NCBI RefSeq assembly: GCF_900115775.1
Contig: NZ_FOXS01000003.1
Coordinates: 310,001-374,000 of the forward strand
DNA length: 64,000 nt
From: Hymenobacter arizonensis
Lineage (GTDB): Bacteria > Bacteroidota > Bacteroidia > Cytophagales > Hymenobacteraceae
Reading direction: 5' to 3'
The position numbers and the translations under genes are program-made. Positions 6,233 to 14,800 of the stretch are shown one piece after another. Below the pieces are notes generated by a model. That model searched no databases. It worked only from the letters and a program-made list of their open reading frames with translations, and had not been told where the DNA came from. Each line of letters opens with the position of its first letter. Within the stretch, counting starts at the first letter, position 1.

Positions 6233-7633
6233 ATGGCCAATCTTTTACGCGGCAACGACCTTCGCACCCTCGGGTTTCCGGAAGGCCGCGCCATTGGGCT
6301 TGCTCTTGCGCAATTGCAGCGCAAGCACCTCAAAAAACTCTCGCAAACCGACCAGCTAGCCTTGCTGGGTCAAATCCTCAACAACCCCAAAGAATACCTC
6401 ACCCACCTCGACTGGAGCCACACCGCGGCGGCCTTGCTGCCGGCCCCCTCGCGGCACATTGCCTTGGTCGAGCGCAAGCCCTACGTCACGTTCGGCGCCG
6501 AGCACATCGACCCCAGCGCGGTGCACCAGATGGAAACGGCCATGAAACTGCCCGTGACCGTGGCCGGAGCCCTAATGCCCGACGCCCACCACGGCTACGG
6601 CCTGCCCATCGGCGGCGTGCTGGCGACCGAAAACGCCGTGATTCCCTACGCCGTGGGCGTCGACATCGGCTGCCGGATGGCGCTATCGGTGTTCGACCTG
6701 CCGCCCAAGTACCTCACGCAGCGCGTGCAGGAGTTGCGGAAAATTCTGCTCGACAACACCCGTTTCGGCTCCGGCCGCGGGTGGGAGCGGGGCTACCGCA
6801 TGGCCAGCGCCGTGCTGGAGCGGGATGAGTTCGTGGAAATACCGTTCCTCAAAAACAAGCGCGACCGAGCTGCCGAACAAGTAGGCACCTCAGGTTCGGG
6901 TAACCACTTCGTGGAGTTCGGCATTGTCGACATCACCGAAGCGGGAAACGAGCTTGGCGTGCCGGTAGGGCAGTATTTGGGCGTGCTTTCTCACTCCGGC
7001 TCGCGGGGCTTGGGCGCGGGCATTGCCGAGCACTACACCCGCCTTGCCAAAGACGTGTGCCAGCTGCCCACCGAAGCCCAGCACCTCGCCTGGCTCGGCC
7101 TCGACACCGAAGCCGGCCAGGAGTACTGGGCCGCCATGAACTTGGCGGGTGACTATGCCTCGGCCTGCCACGCCCAGATTCACCAGCGCTTGGCTAAAGC
7201 CTTGGGCGAGCGGCCCGTGGCGAAGGTGGAAAACCACCACAACTTCGCTTGGAAAGAGCGGCTGGCCGATGGCCGTGAGGTGGTGGTGCACCGCAAGGGC
7301 GCCACGCCGGCCGGCGCGGGCGTGCTTGGCATCATCCCCGGCTCCATGACGGCGCCCGGCTTCATTGTGCGGGGCAAGGGCTTGGCTGAATCCTTGTCTT
7401 CGGCCTCGCACGGCGCTGGCCGGCTCATGTCGCGGACTCGCGCCAAGGCAGAACTCACGGAGTCGGAGGTGCGCAAGCACTTGGCTGAGCACGGCATCGA
7501 GCTAATCGGTGGTGGACTCGACGAAGCGCCCATGGCATACAAGGACATCCACACTGTAATGGCCAGCCAGCGCGAGCTAGTGGATGTATTGGGTTCGTTC
7601 ACGCCTAAAATCGTGCGGATGGACGGGGCGTAG
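6233..7633 (+). CDS. rtcB: RNA 3'-phosphate/5'-OH ligase RtcB, copy 1
   Basis: A 466-residue RtcB-family ligase, which joins 2',3'-cyclic-phosphate or 3'-phosphate ends to 5'-OH ends through a histidine-GMP intermediate with manganese. Metal and guanylate residues are visible: DIGC (Asp144, Cys147), GSGNHFVEFG (His225), SHSGSRG (His254), ENHHNFAW (His335/336), the GMP-loop IIPGSMTAPGF and the guanylated His of ASHGAGR (His393). The C-terminus KIVRMDGA is typical of the family. ATG at 6233 gives MANLLRGNDLRTLGFPEG, which aligns with copy 2. It is 60 bp downstream of the last Y RNA-like unit and co-directional with rsr, a linkage known from enterobacteria. No RtcA cyclase or RtcR regulator is in the window. 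Confidence 0.93.
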   Translation: MANLLRGNDLRTLGFPEGRAIGLALAQLQRKHLKKLSQTDQLALLGQILNNPKEYLTHLDWSHTAAALLPAPSRHIALVERKPYVTFGAEHIDPSAVHQMETAMKLPVTVAGALMPDAHHGYGLPIGGVLATENAVIPYAVGVDIGCRMALSVFDLPPKYLTQRVQELRKILLDNTRFGSGRGWERGYRMASAVLERDEFVEIPFLKNKRDRAAEQVGTSGSGNHFVEFGIVDITEAGNELGVPVGQYLGVLSHSGSRGLGAGIAEHYTRLAKDVCQLPTEAQHLAWLGLDTEAGQEYWAAMNLAGDYASACHAQIHQRLAKALGERPVAKVENHHNFAWKERLADGREVVVHRKGATPAGAGVLGIIPGSMTAPGFIVRGKGLAESLSSASHGAGRLMSRTRAKAELTESEVRKHLAEHGIELIGGGLDEAPMAYKDIHTVMASQRELVDVLGSFTPKIVRMDGA

Positions 7634-7657
7634 AACGGGTTTACTCCGTTGCACTCC

Positions 7658-7873
7658 CGCCCATCGTGCTGAGCTTGTCGAAGTATCTCGCTCGCTCCGT
7701 TGCTATCGTTTTGTCATGCTGAGGCACGAAGCATCTTATCACGCCTCTGCGATTTTTCAGAGCGTGAGAAGATGCTAAGCAGGCTTAGCTTGACGGGCGA
7801 TGGGTTACTGCTGCAAGCGAGATGCTTGTCTACCTTGACCGAAGGTTCGACAAGCTCAGCATAACAATTCTCT
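7658..7873. repeat. nested REPIN-like elements
   Basis: An outer degenerate pair (GTGCTGAGCTTGTCGAAG... with ...TTCGACAAGCTCAGCAT) encloses an inner pair (TGTCATGCTGAGGCACGAAG... with ...GATGCTAAGCAGGCTTAGC). The inner arms have mismatches. The arrangement looks like one element inserted into another. Confidence 0.65.
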
Positions 7874-7888
7874 TGGGTCAGACTTCGG

Positions 7889-7925
7889 TAAAAAAGCCTC
7901 AACCGTTATGGTTGGGGCTTTTTTA
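7889..7925. terminator. bidirectional intrinsic terminator
   Basis: AAAAAGCCTCAAC pairs with GTTGGGGCTTTTT around a short loop, with A- and T-tracts on either side. It serves rtcB copy 1 after the repeat insertions. Confidence 0.8.
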
Positions 7926-8422
7926 GTCGGCTCAAATCTATGCGGAATGGGTTGGGCACTGAGCGCGCGAATGCGCCGCTCAATAGGAGTGCTTCAGCAC
8001 CTGGGCGAGTACCTCTTCTTCACACCAGTAGCGGGGCCACTGGTCAGTTTGGTTTGCAAGCGCTGACTAGCAGAGAGGGGCACTGCGGATTCCTTCGGTG
8101 AGGCAGAGCCCTTGCCCTGCAAACGAACAAGCTCAGTTCGCTCGCCGGGCTGGTATAGGAGCTCTGGCTTAGCTAGTTGCTCCTGTCCGGTCAGCTGCAA
8201 ATGCTTGTAGTAACAAGCTGGAGCGGCTAATTTTTTCTGAAAATAGGAGGTGCAATTTTATTTGGTTAATGGAATGGTATTCAGTATTTTAGTGTGTAAA
8301 TGAAGAATAATTCATCTTAAACATTAAAATGATTTAATTTACCAACAACGACCATTCTGCAAAGCGCTACGTATCGTAGCAATTGAAATTTGTCAATATA
8401 TAACTGTCTTTCCTGCTCTGCT
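7926..8422. other. gap without a recognisable gene
   Basis: The first part (7990-8200) has coding-like GC content and an open minus-strand frame of 68 codons that starts only at TTG; it may be a gene remnant but matches nothing I recognise. From 8220 to 8400 the DNA is AT-rich and probably carries the promoter of the 84-residue gene that follows. Confidence 0.35.
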
Positions 8423-8677
8423 ATGAAAAATGCTTTACAAAGCCTGGAAGCCTTCCGGGGCAACGACTATCACGGCCGGCTCGTGCAGAGCGTCGAGCCT
8501 TGGGAGATTGCCGTGCTGCGGGCTGGCCAAACGGTGGCATCGGTGCCCCTGACTCCTACTGAGGGCACCTACCTCACCCAAGCCATTGCTGGCCTCGACC
8601 AGCGGCGGCCGCTGGTGCTTTTCCGCTGCGCCCTGCGGCAGGGAGACTGGGCCCAGGGCAACAGCATGCAGGCCTAG
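8423..8677 (+). CDS. 84-residue hypothetical protein
   Basis: ATG at 8423 (MKNALQSLEAFRGNDYHG...) is chosen over an upstream in-frame ATG at 8390 because that one lies in the AT-rich leader. Soluble, no signal peptide or cysteine pairs; alternating short beta-like segments (WEIAVLRAGQTVASVPL) suggest a small beta-containing domain. Function unknown. It is convergent with the small minus-strand gene ending at 8766. Confidence 0.5.
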   Translation: MKNALQSLEAFRGNDYHGRLVQSVEPWEIAVLRAGQTVASVPLTPTEGTYLTQAIAGLDQRRPLVLFRCALRQGDWAQGNSMQA

Positions 8678-8765
8678 CCATGAGCCCGGCGCGGTGCATG
8701 GCACCGCACCCGAAACGTAGCTAAGCCTGGCTTACAAGGCCGCAAAAAGAGCCGCAAGCAGGCCC

Positions 8766-9041
8766 CTAGCGCAGAAACCGCGCCTGTGTGACCGTGGTGG
8801 CTAGCACCCGTGTAGCCGGTTCCGACGGACAGCTGAGGGCTTCGAGCTGGTCTACGGTAAGCTCGCCCACGATGTAGCCGTGCAGGTAAGCCCGCACCTG
8901 AGGGTCGAGGGGAGTATGCCCCAGGCGGGCGGCAGCAATGCCCCAAGCCACGTGGTGGCGGCGCTGCCGTTCGGCTTGGAGTTCTGCTTCAGACTGCTCG
9001 GACATGGCAGAGTCGGAGGACTCACTGGTATTTTCAAGCAT
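8766..9041 (-). CDS. small helical protein, antitoxin-VbhA-like
   Basis: A 91-residue protein if begun at MLENTSESSDSAMSEQ (9041); a longer frame to 9086 would add hydrophobic residues encoded by an A-rich tract. The acidic N-terminus is followed by RQRRHHVAWGIAAARLGHTPLDPQVRAYLHGYIVGELTVDQLEAL. The pattern helix, short loop, helix, then YhxGxhTxDxh at the end resembles the antitoxin domain that precedes Fic toxins (VbhA type). No Fic or other toxin gene is adjacent, so the antitoxin role is only a family-level suggestion. Confidence 0.45.
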   Translation of the reverse strand: MLENTSESSDSAMSEQSEAELQAERQRRHHVAWGIAAARLGHTPLDPQVRAYLHGYIVGELTVDQLEALSCPSEPATRVLATTVTQARFLR

Positions 9042-9362
9042 GATTCCGGGAAAAAAAATAATAATACCGGTGGGAGGACCATGCATACGCAGAGTTCGGG
9101 TGTGGGGTTGGCTTCGGCTAGCTTGCTATGGGCCGAGCTTAGTTTGCACTGGCTTTCGCACCGGGCACCGCTTTATTCCGGTTTCGGGCAGCGCTGGTTA
9201 ACAGAGTCGTAGGAGCTTAACGGTGCTGTTTCAGCCAATACGCCATAAAGTAGCTCATTGTGGGTGTTTGGCACTACCGTTGGGTGGCTCGGGCCTGACT
9301 AAGCAGCCATGGTAGATATAGCCCTTGAGCCGGTTGGTTTTATGTAATGAAATTAGGCATAA
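9042..9362. other. gap of about 320 bp
   Basis: Contains an A-rich tract near 9050-9065 and no frame with protein-like features on either strand. No clear promoter, terminator or repeat was seen. Confidence 0.4.
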
Positions 9363-9690
9363 TTAGATGGACAAGCTAAGCAGCTCGCCCTTGCCTTTGA
9401 GCGAGGAGCCGCGAATCACTAGCTCGCCGGTGATGACGAAGGTGCGGGACTGGAAATATTGTTTCTGTTGCACTTGCTCCAGAAACAAGCAGGTGGCCAG
9501 CTGGCCGATGCGGTAGGGGTGCAGGTTGACGGTGGTGAGGCCAGGCGCTATCATAGACGCCATGAACTCATTGCCGAAGCCGACCACGTCAATGTCGTCG
9601 GGCACGCACAGGCCGCGCTCTTTCAGGGGCACCAGCAGGTCGAAGGCGTTGGTGTAGTTGAACGCCGGCTCCGTGACCTGGAAGCGCCTG
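9363..9690 (-). pseudogene. LacI-family regulator, C-terminal remnant
   Basis: The minus-strand frame from about 9690 to 9363 matches the C-terminal third of a LacI/PurR-type regulator: AFNYTNAFDLL, VPDDIDVVGFGNEFMASMIAPGLTTVNLHPYRIGQLA and the ITGELVIRGSS ending. The DNA-binding headpiece and most of the ligand domain are gone; the codons upstream of 9690 are the antisense of another gene's tail. It cannot be a functional regulator. Such regulators usually sit next to sugar-utilisation genes, which fits the neighbouring GH115 fragment. Confidence 0.7.
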
Positions 9691-9743
9691 CCCGACCTAG
9701 GCCGCACGCTGGGCCCGGTCACAACATTCCCCGTTACGACTAA

Positions 9744-9968
9744 GCGCCGCAAATCATCAACCTGCACAACGGGCTGAACTCCGACAATGGCAACCGGCCC
9801 TGGGAGCAAGCCGTGGCCGACAACATCATCAAAACTTCGCAGCACAAGGTGACTGCTGTCGGCCCGCACGTGCTAAAGTTCTGGCGCGTGGACCCCGGCG
9901 TGGTACTGGAGAAGCTGGGGTTGAGTAGTGGAGAGCTGCCCGCTAGCTACCTCGGCCCGCCGGCGTAG
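9744..9968 (+). pseudogene. GH115 alpha-glucuronidase, C-terminal remnant
   Basis: An open plus-strand frame of 74 codons directly after a TAA, with no start. It encodes WEQAVADNIIKTSQHKV...GPHVLKFWRVDPGVVLEKLGL...PASYLGPPA, the usual ending of GH115 alpha-glucuronidases. The rest of the enzyme (around 800-900 residues in the family) is absent. It abuts the opposite-strand LacI remnant, so a single large deletion probably removed both gene bodies. Confidence 0.68.
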
Positions 9969-10061
9969 TTCACCAGCAAGGTAAAGTAGACGGCTCAGCC
10001 GCACAGAACATCACTCCACACGCCTCGTACACGGGTTTATCCCTCCCATAAACTGCGTGCT

Positions 10062-11462
10062 ATGGCTAACCAACTTCGCGGCAACGACCTCCGCAAAATC
10101 GGCTTCCCCGAAGGCCCCGCCATTGGCCGGGCCCTCGACGTACTGACTCAAAAGGAGTTCAAGAAAATGGACAAGGGCAGTGCGCTGGCGCTGCTCAAGC
10201 AAATCAAAGAAGACCCGTTCAAGTACGTGCGCGACGAAAACTGGCGCGCAGTGGCCGAAGAGCTGGTGCCCCAGCCCTCCCGCGACGTGGCCCTGAACCC
10301 CACCATCAAAGACTACCGCCGCTACGGCGAAGACTTCATCGAGGATGGTGCCCGCAAGCAGATGGACGTGGCCATGCAGCTGCCCATCACCCTCGACGGT
10401 GCGCTCATGCCCGACGCCCACCAGGGCTACGGCCTACCCATTGGCGGCGTGCTGGCGGCCGACAACGCTGTGATTCCCTACGGCGTGGGCATGGACATCG
10501 GCTGCCGTATGGCGCTGTCGGTGTTCGAGTTGCCCCCCGAATACCTGGAGCAACGGCGCCAGGAGCTGCGCAAAATGCTGCTGCACCATACCAAGTTTGG
10601 CAACAAGGAGGTGTTCAAAACCGTGAACACCGACGACCCCATTTTCGACCGCCCCGAGTTTCGGGAGATTGCCGTGGCGCGCCAGAAGCGGGAATCTGCC
10701 GTAAAACAGTTGGGCTCGTCGGGCTCCGGTAACCACTTTGTGGAGTTTGGAGTGGTCGACCTCACCGACCCCGACAACGACCTGAAGCTGCCCGTGGGCC
10801 AGTACCTGGGCCTGCTCTCGCACTCTGGCTCGCGGGGCCTGGGCGCGGCCATTGCCCAGCACTACACCAAAGTGGCCATGGACAAGTGCCCCCTGCCACC
10901 CGAAGCGCGGCACCTGGCGTGGCTCTCGCTCGACTCGCAGGAAGGGCAAGAATACTGGGCCGCCATGAACCTGGCCGGCGACTACGCCTCGGCCTGCCAC
11001 CACGACATTCACCGGCGTCTCAGCAAGGCCCTCGGTGAGCAGCCGCTGGCGCAGGTAGAAAACCACCACAACTTCGCCTGGAAAGAAACGCTGGGCGACG
11101 GCCGCACGGCCATTGTGCACCGCAAGGGCGCTACCCCGGCGGGCCAGGGCGTGCTCGGCATTATTCCGGGCTCGATGACGGCGCCGGGCTTCATTGTGCG
11201 CGGGCGCGGCGAGCGGGACTCGATAAACTCCGCTTCGCACGGGGCCGGCCGGCGCCTCTCGCGCACCCAGGCAAAGGTGAAAATCACCGAAGGCGAGCTG
11301 CGCCGCGAGCTCAAAGACCACGGGGTAGAACTCATGGGCGGGGGCCTCGACGAAGCACCGGCTGCCTACAAAGACATCCGCCAGGTGATGGCCCACCAGC
11401 GCGATTTGGTGGACGTACTGGGTTCGTTCACGCCCAAAATTGTGCGCATGGACGGAGCCTGA
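10062..11462 (+). CDS. rtcB: RNA ligase RtcB, copy 2
   Basis: Also 466 residues and collinear with copy 1 (MANQLRGNDLRKIGFPEG, GSGNHFVEFG, SHSGSRGLGA, ENHHNFAWKE, IVHRKGATPAGQGVLGIIPGS, KIVRMDGA). All ligands are intact: DIGC (Asp145, Cys148), His225, His254, His335/336 and the guanylated His393 in ASHGAGR. The main differences lie in residues 30-90 and around 180-200, where copy 2 has KEVFKTVNTDDPIFDRPEF. Copy 1 is the one attached to rsr and the Y-RNA-like array; copy 2 follows the GH115/LacI scar and has no structured RNA upstream, so the two ligases are probably under different control. Confidence 0.93.
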   Translation: MANQLRGNDLRKIGFPEGPAIGRALDVLTQKEFKKMDKGSALALLKQIKEDPFKYVRDENWRAVAEELVPQPSRDVALNPTIKDYRRYGEDFIEDGARKQMDVAMQLPITLDGALMPDAHQGYGLPIGGVLAADNAVIPYGVGMDIGCRMALSVFELPPEYLEQRRQELRKMLLHHTKFGNKEVFKTVNTDDPIFDRPEFREIAVARQKRESAVKQLGSSGSGNHFVEFGVVDLTDPDNDLKLPVGQYLGLLSHSGSRGLGAAIAQHYTKVAMDKCPLPPEARHLAWLSLDSQEGQEYWAAMNLAGDYASACHHDIHRRLSKALGEQPLAQVENHHNFAWKETLGDGRTAIVHRKGATPAGQGVLGIIPGSMTAPGFIVRGRGERDSINSASHGAGRRLSRTQAKVKITEGELRRELKDHGVELMGGGLDEAPAAYKDIRQVMAHQRDLVDVLGSFTPKIVRMDGA

Positions 11463-11585
11463 GCTCAGCCGCCATCAGCAGAAAAATACCGAAATCTGCT
11501 GCCTGGGCGCTTGCAGCAATCCGAAGCAGTGGCCCTGGCGTAGGTTTAAGCAATGCCCTTACAGGCAGTTGTCTCCATAGCTCGG

Positions 11586-11617
11586 AAAGCCCCTCGCTGC
11601 TGGCGAGGGGCTTTTTT
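11586..11617 (+). terminator. intrinsic terminator after rtcB copy 2
   Basis: AAAGCCCCTCGC pairs with GCGAGGGGCTTT around a short loop and runs into a T-tract. Confidence 0.85.
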
Positions 11618-11732
11618 ATTAGCGAAGCCGCAGCCCAAGCGCTGGTCCTGGCCTAATGAGGCACCGGCCCATCGGCCCGAGATGAGTCTGATTTATCTCT
11701 TCTCTGACGTGTGATTGCCTACTGACGACCAA

Positions 11733-11767
11733 CAAAAAAGCCCCAGCTGATATAGCTGGAGCTTTTG
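11733..11767 (-). terminator. terminator of the DUF4394 gene ending at 11804
   Basis: On the minus strand AGCTCCAGCT... pairs with AGCTGGGGCT followed by T6. It lies 37 bp beyond the stop codon. Confidence 0.75.
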
Positions 11768-11803
11768 CATGAGTACCAAGAAGCAGAAGCTTCCGTGGCA
11801 GCG

Positions 11804-14800
11804 CTATTCGATAACGAGTCGCTTGGCGACGAGACCGTGGGCGGTGCGGGCGAGCACGGCGTACACGCCCGGGGCCAGGCCGGCCAGCGGCAACTCCACG
11901 GTTTCGGTGGCGCCGGCGCCCAGCGTGCGGCGGAGCACCACGCGGCCCAGGTTGTCCACAACGGTGACGGCCGTGGCCTGGGTGCCGCGCAGGGCCGCGG
12001 GCACGAGCAGCGTGGCCATGCCGCGGGCCGGGTTGGGGTACACGCTGGCCAAGCGGGCCAAGGCAGCCGGGGCCGTGCCCAGCACGCGGGCCTGCGTGGT
12101 GAAGAGCACGGCGTAGCGCCCGCCAGCCGCGGCGTTGGCCGCCAGCTCTAGGTTCACCGCGGTGGCGGCGGTCAGCTCGGTGTCGGTGCCGGTGAGGGCG
12201 TCGCGCAGGTAGGCGCGGTAGTTGGCGGGCAGGTTGCGCACCTGGTCCACGGTGAGGGCGTAGGTGCCGGCGGTGCGGGCAGCCACGCGCAGGGGCAGGG
12301 TGAGGTCGGCGCCGGTCAGGGCGGGCAGGCCGCTGATGGCCAAGGGCTCGGCGGCGGCAGTTTCAAAGGCCAGGGTCAGGCCGTTGGGGGCGGGCAGGGC
12401 GTGGGCGTCGAAGGCGGCGTCGAAACCGGCCGTGGCGCCGGGCTCGAAGTACGCCAGCGCTTGCGTGCGGGCCGAAGTACCAGCCAGCGAGAGCGTCAGC
12501 TGCGGCCGCGCGTCGGCCGTGCCGCGCTCAAACGGTGCGTTTTCCGACGTAAGGCGTGCGGCATTGGTAAAGTTGATGCTGCCCGTCTGGCCAGCTGCGG
12601 TGCGGACAAAGAAGCCTTGAGCTACGGGCAGCACGTTGGTGCCACCGTTTACGCCCACCCGGTTGATGTAGCTGGCGTAGCTGCCGGTGTACTGGCCGCT
12701 GCTTTTGAACACGTACAAACCATCTTCCAAACCGTTTCTGCCCACGGCGTTCCAGTCGAGGGGCGCAGGGTAGGGGTTGCCGCGCAAGTGCCAGCCGCTC
12801 TGGGCTTGGCTGCCGCGGGTCAAGCCCGAGGCGTTGTAGTTGCCGTTGTTGAGGTTGCCTACAAAGTCCACGTTGGCCTGGGCCGGCACGTTCACGGTGT
12901 AGCCACGCGTTACTACCATGGCATCGGCAGTGCTGGCCGGCGAGAAGAAGCCCTTGTCGAACTCTGGCGAGCTAGAAGGAGTGCCGCTTACGACGGTGGG
13001 GTTCACGCGGGATTCTTCGTAGCCAAACACGTTGGGGAAGGGCGTCACGGTGTTGCCCACCGTGTTGTAGGCGGGGTTCACCACGGGCGCGAAGACGCCG
13101 GGCACGGCCAGGTCGGCCACGGTGGTGTTGGCCACGGGCGCGCTGTAGTGGCGGTAGCCCAGCCCGGGGTTGGTGGGGGCGATGTAGCGCTGCACCACAA
13201 CCGGCGCGTTCGGGCTGCCGATGCCCGTTACCACGGCCAGGCCGTTCTGGCCGTTCACCACGTAGGCCGTGCCCGTGCTGTTGGAAAGCAGCGTCAGGGT
13301 GGCATTAGCGTCTTTCTGCAAGCTGCCCGTAAGCACCAGGGCGCGCTGCACCGAGGCATTGCTCAGCAGGTTCACCGTGGCACCGCCCACCGTGAGGTTG
13401 GTGAAGCAGGTGAGGGCCGTGCCGCTGAAAGTCTGCGCGTTGGTGCCCGTGGTTTCGAAGATGCCGGGGCCCGTGATGCCGGAGCAGGCCGTGGCGCTGC
13501 TGCCGGAATTGTTCGTGAAGTTGCCACGCACAATGAGGGTGCCCACCAAGGTAAGCTGGGCCCCTGCTTCCAGGGTCAGGGCCCGGGTAATTTGATTGGT
13601 GGTGACGGTGGGTTGGTTGGGGGTGCCGCCGGGAATGACGGTGTCGTTGATGTTGGTTGGCACAACGCTGGGCGTCCAGTTGGCGGCCGTGCCCCAGTCG
13701 GAGCTTACGCTGCCGTTCCAGGTCAGCACGGTTGCCGTCTGAATAACCACGGCAATGCCCGTAACATTCGTACCCCGGCCAATCTGACCGATGTCGAGCA
13801 CACTGCCATTGTCCAGGTTCAGGTTATAAAGCCGGTCGTTGGTAGTGGTGCCGTTTGGCGCCACGGCCAGGAAAGCAGTATTGTTGACGGTGCCGGGCTG
13901 GCTGTAGATGTCCAAGTCCGCGCCTTCGGCCGAAGCACTCAGGCCCGAGGGCGCCACTGCGTCCATGGCGCCGGTGTTGGGGTTCGGCGACTTGTAAAGC
14001 GTGTTGGTGATAGAGTTGTAGTAGGCCAGCACGGTCAGGCCATTGTTGTTAGCCGTTTGGTTGCTAGTGTAGGCGGCGGCGGAAATGCCGGTCCGGTCTA
14101 GGTTGCCATCCTTGGCCGTGATGCTGCCGTCAACGGGGTTGAGGCGGTAGTTGGCCGTGTTGGTGCTCACCACCCGAATGCGGTCGACGGTGGGGTTGAA
14201 GTCAAACCCAATGCGCTCGGTAGGGCCGCCTAGTTCAAGGGTGATGGGGCCGGAACCCACCGGCGTCAGGGCGCCTGTGCTCACGTTCACCGTGTAGATA
14301 CGGGCGTTGTTAGCGCTTAGCGAAGCGTCGTAACCCAGGGCATACATCTGTGCGTTAGCGGGACGGTAATCTATCCCGACCACGGTCTGGCCCGCTGCGA
14401 GGCCGGCGCCGAAGTTCACGGCCGAGCGAATGTTGCCGGGCACGTTGGAGTCAAACGAAATCAGGTTGCCGGCCGCCACGGCATATACCAGCTGCCCAAC
14501 CAAATTAGGCGTGGTAGGTGCTGGGGTAGGAATGGCAATGTCCCGAATGTCGAACGGGGCACCGGTGGTGAAGGGCGCTACCGCCGCTTGAATGATGGGC
14601 CGCCGTACCGTGGCGGCGCCGGTGGTCAGGTTGAGGTTGTAAAGGTTGCTAGCCGAGGTGCCGGCTGCGCCGGGCTTGGTCACCTCCATCACATACGCCT
14701 CGTTGGCGGTGCCGGTGAAGAAGATGTCCACGCTGAGAATGGCCTCGGGGTCGATGGGGCTACCGTCGAGCGTGAGGGCGCCTACCGTGTTCAGGCTGCC

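Noticed and set aside
7994..8200. 68-codon minus-strand ORF after rtcB copy 1
   Set aside because: Starts only at TTG, has no recognisable domain and its composition is not distinctive; kept only as a comment on the gap.
12401..14101. 566-codon plus-strand frame opposite the DUF4394 gene
   Set aside because: It is an antisense shadow of a GC-rich coding sequence, composed of Gly/Val/His runs without domain features; the minus strand encodes clear DUF4394 and sorting domains.
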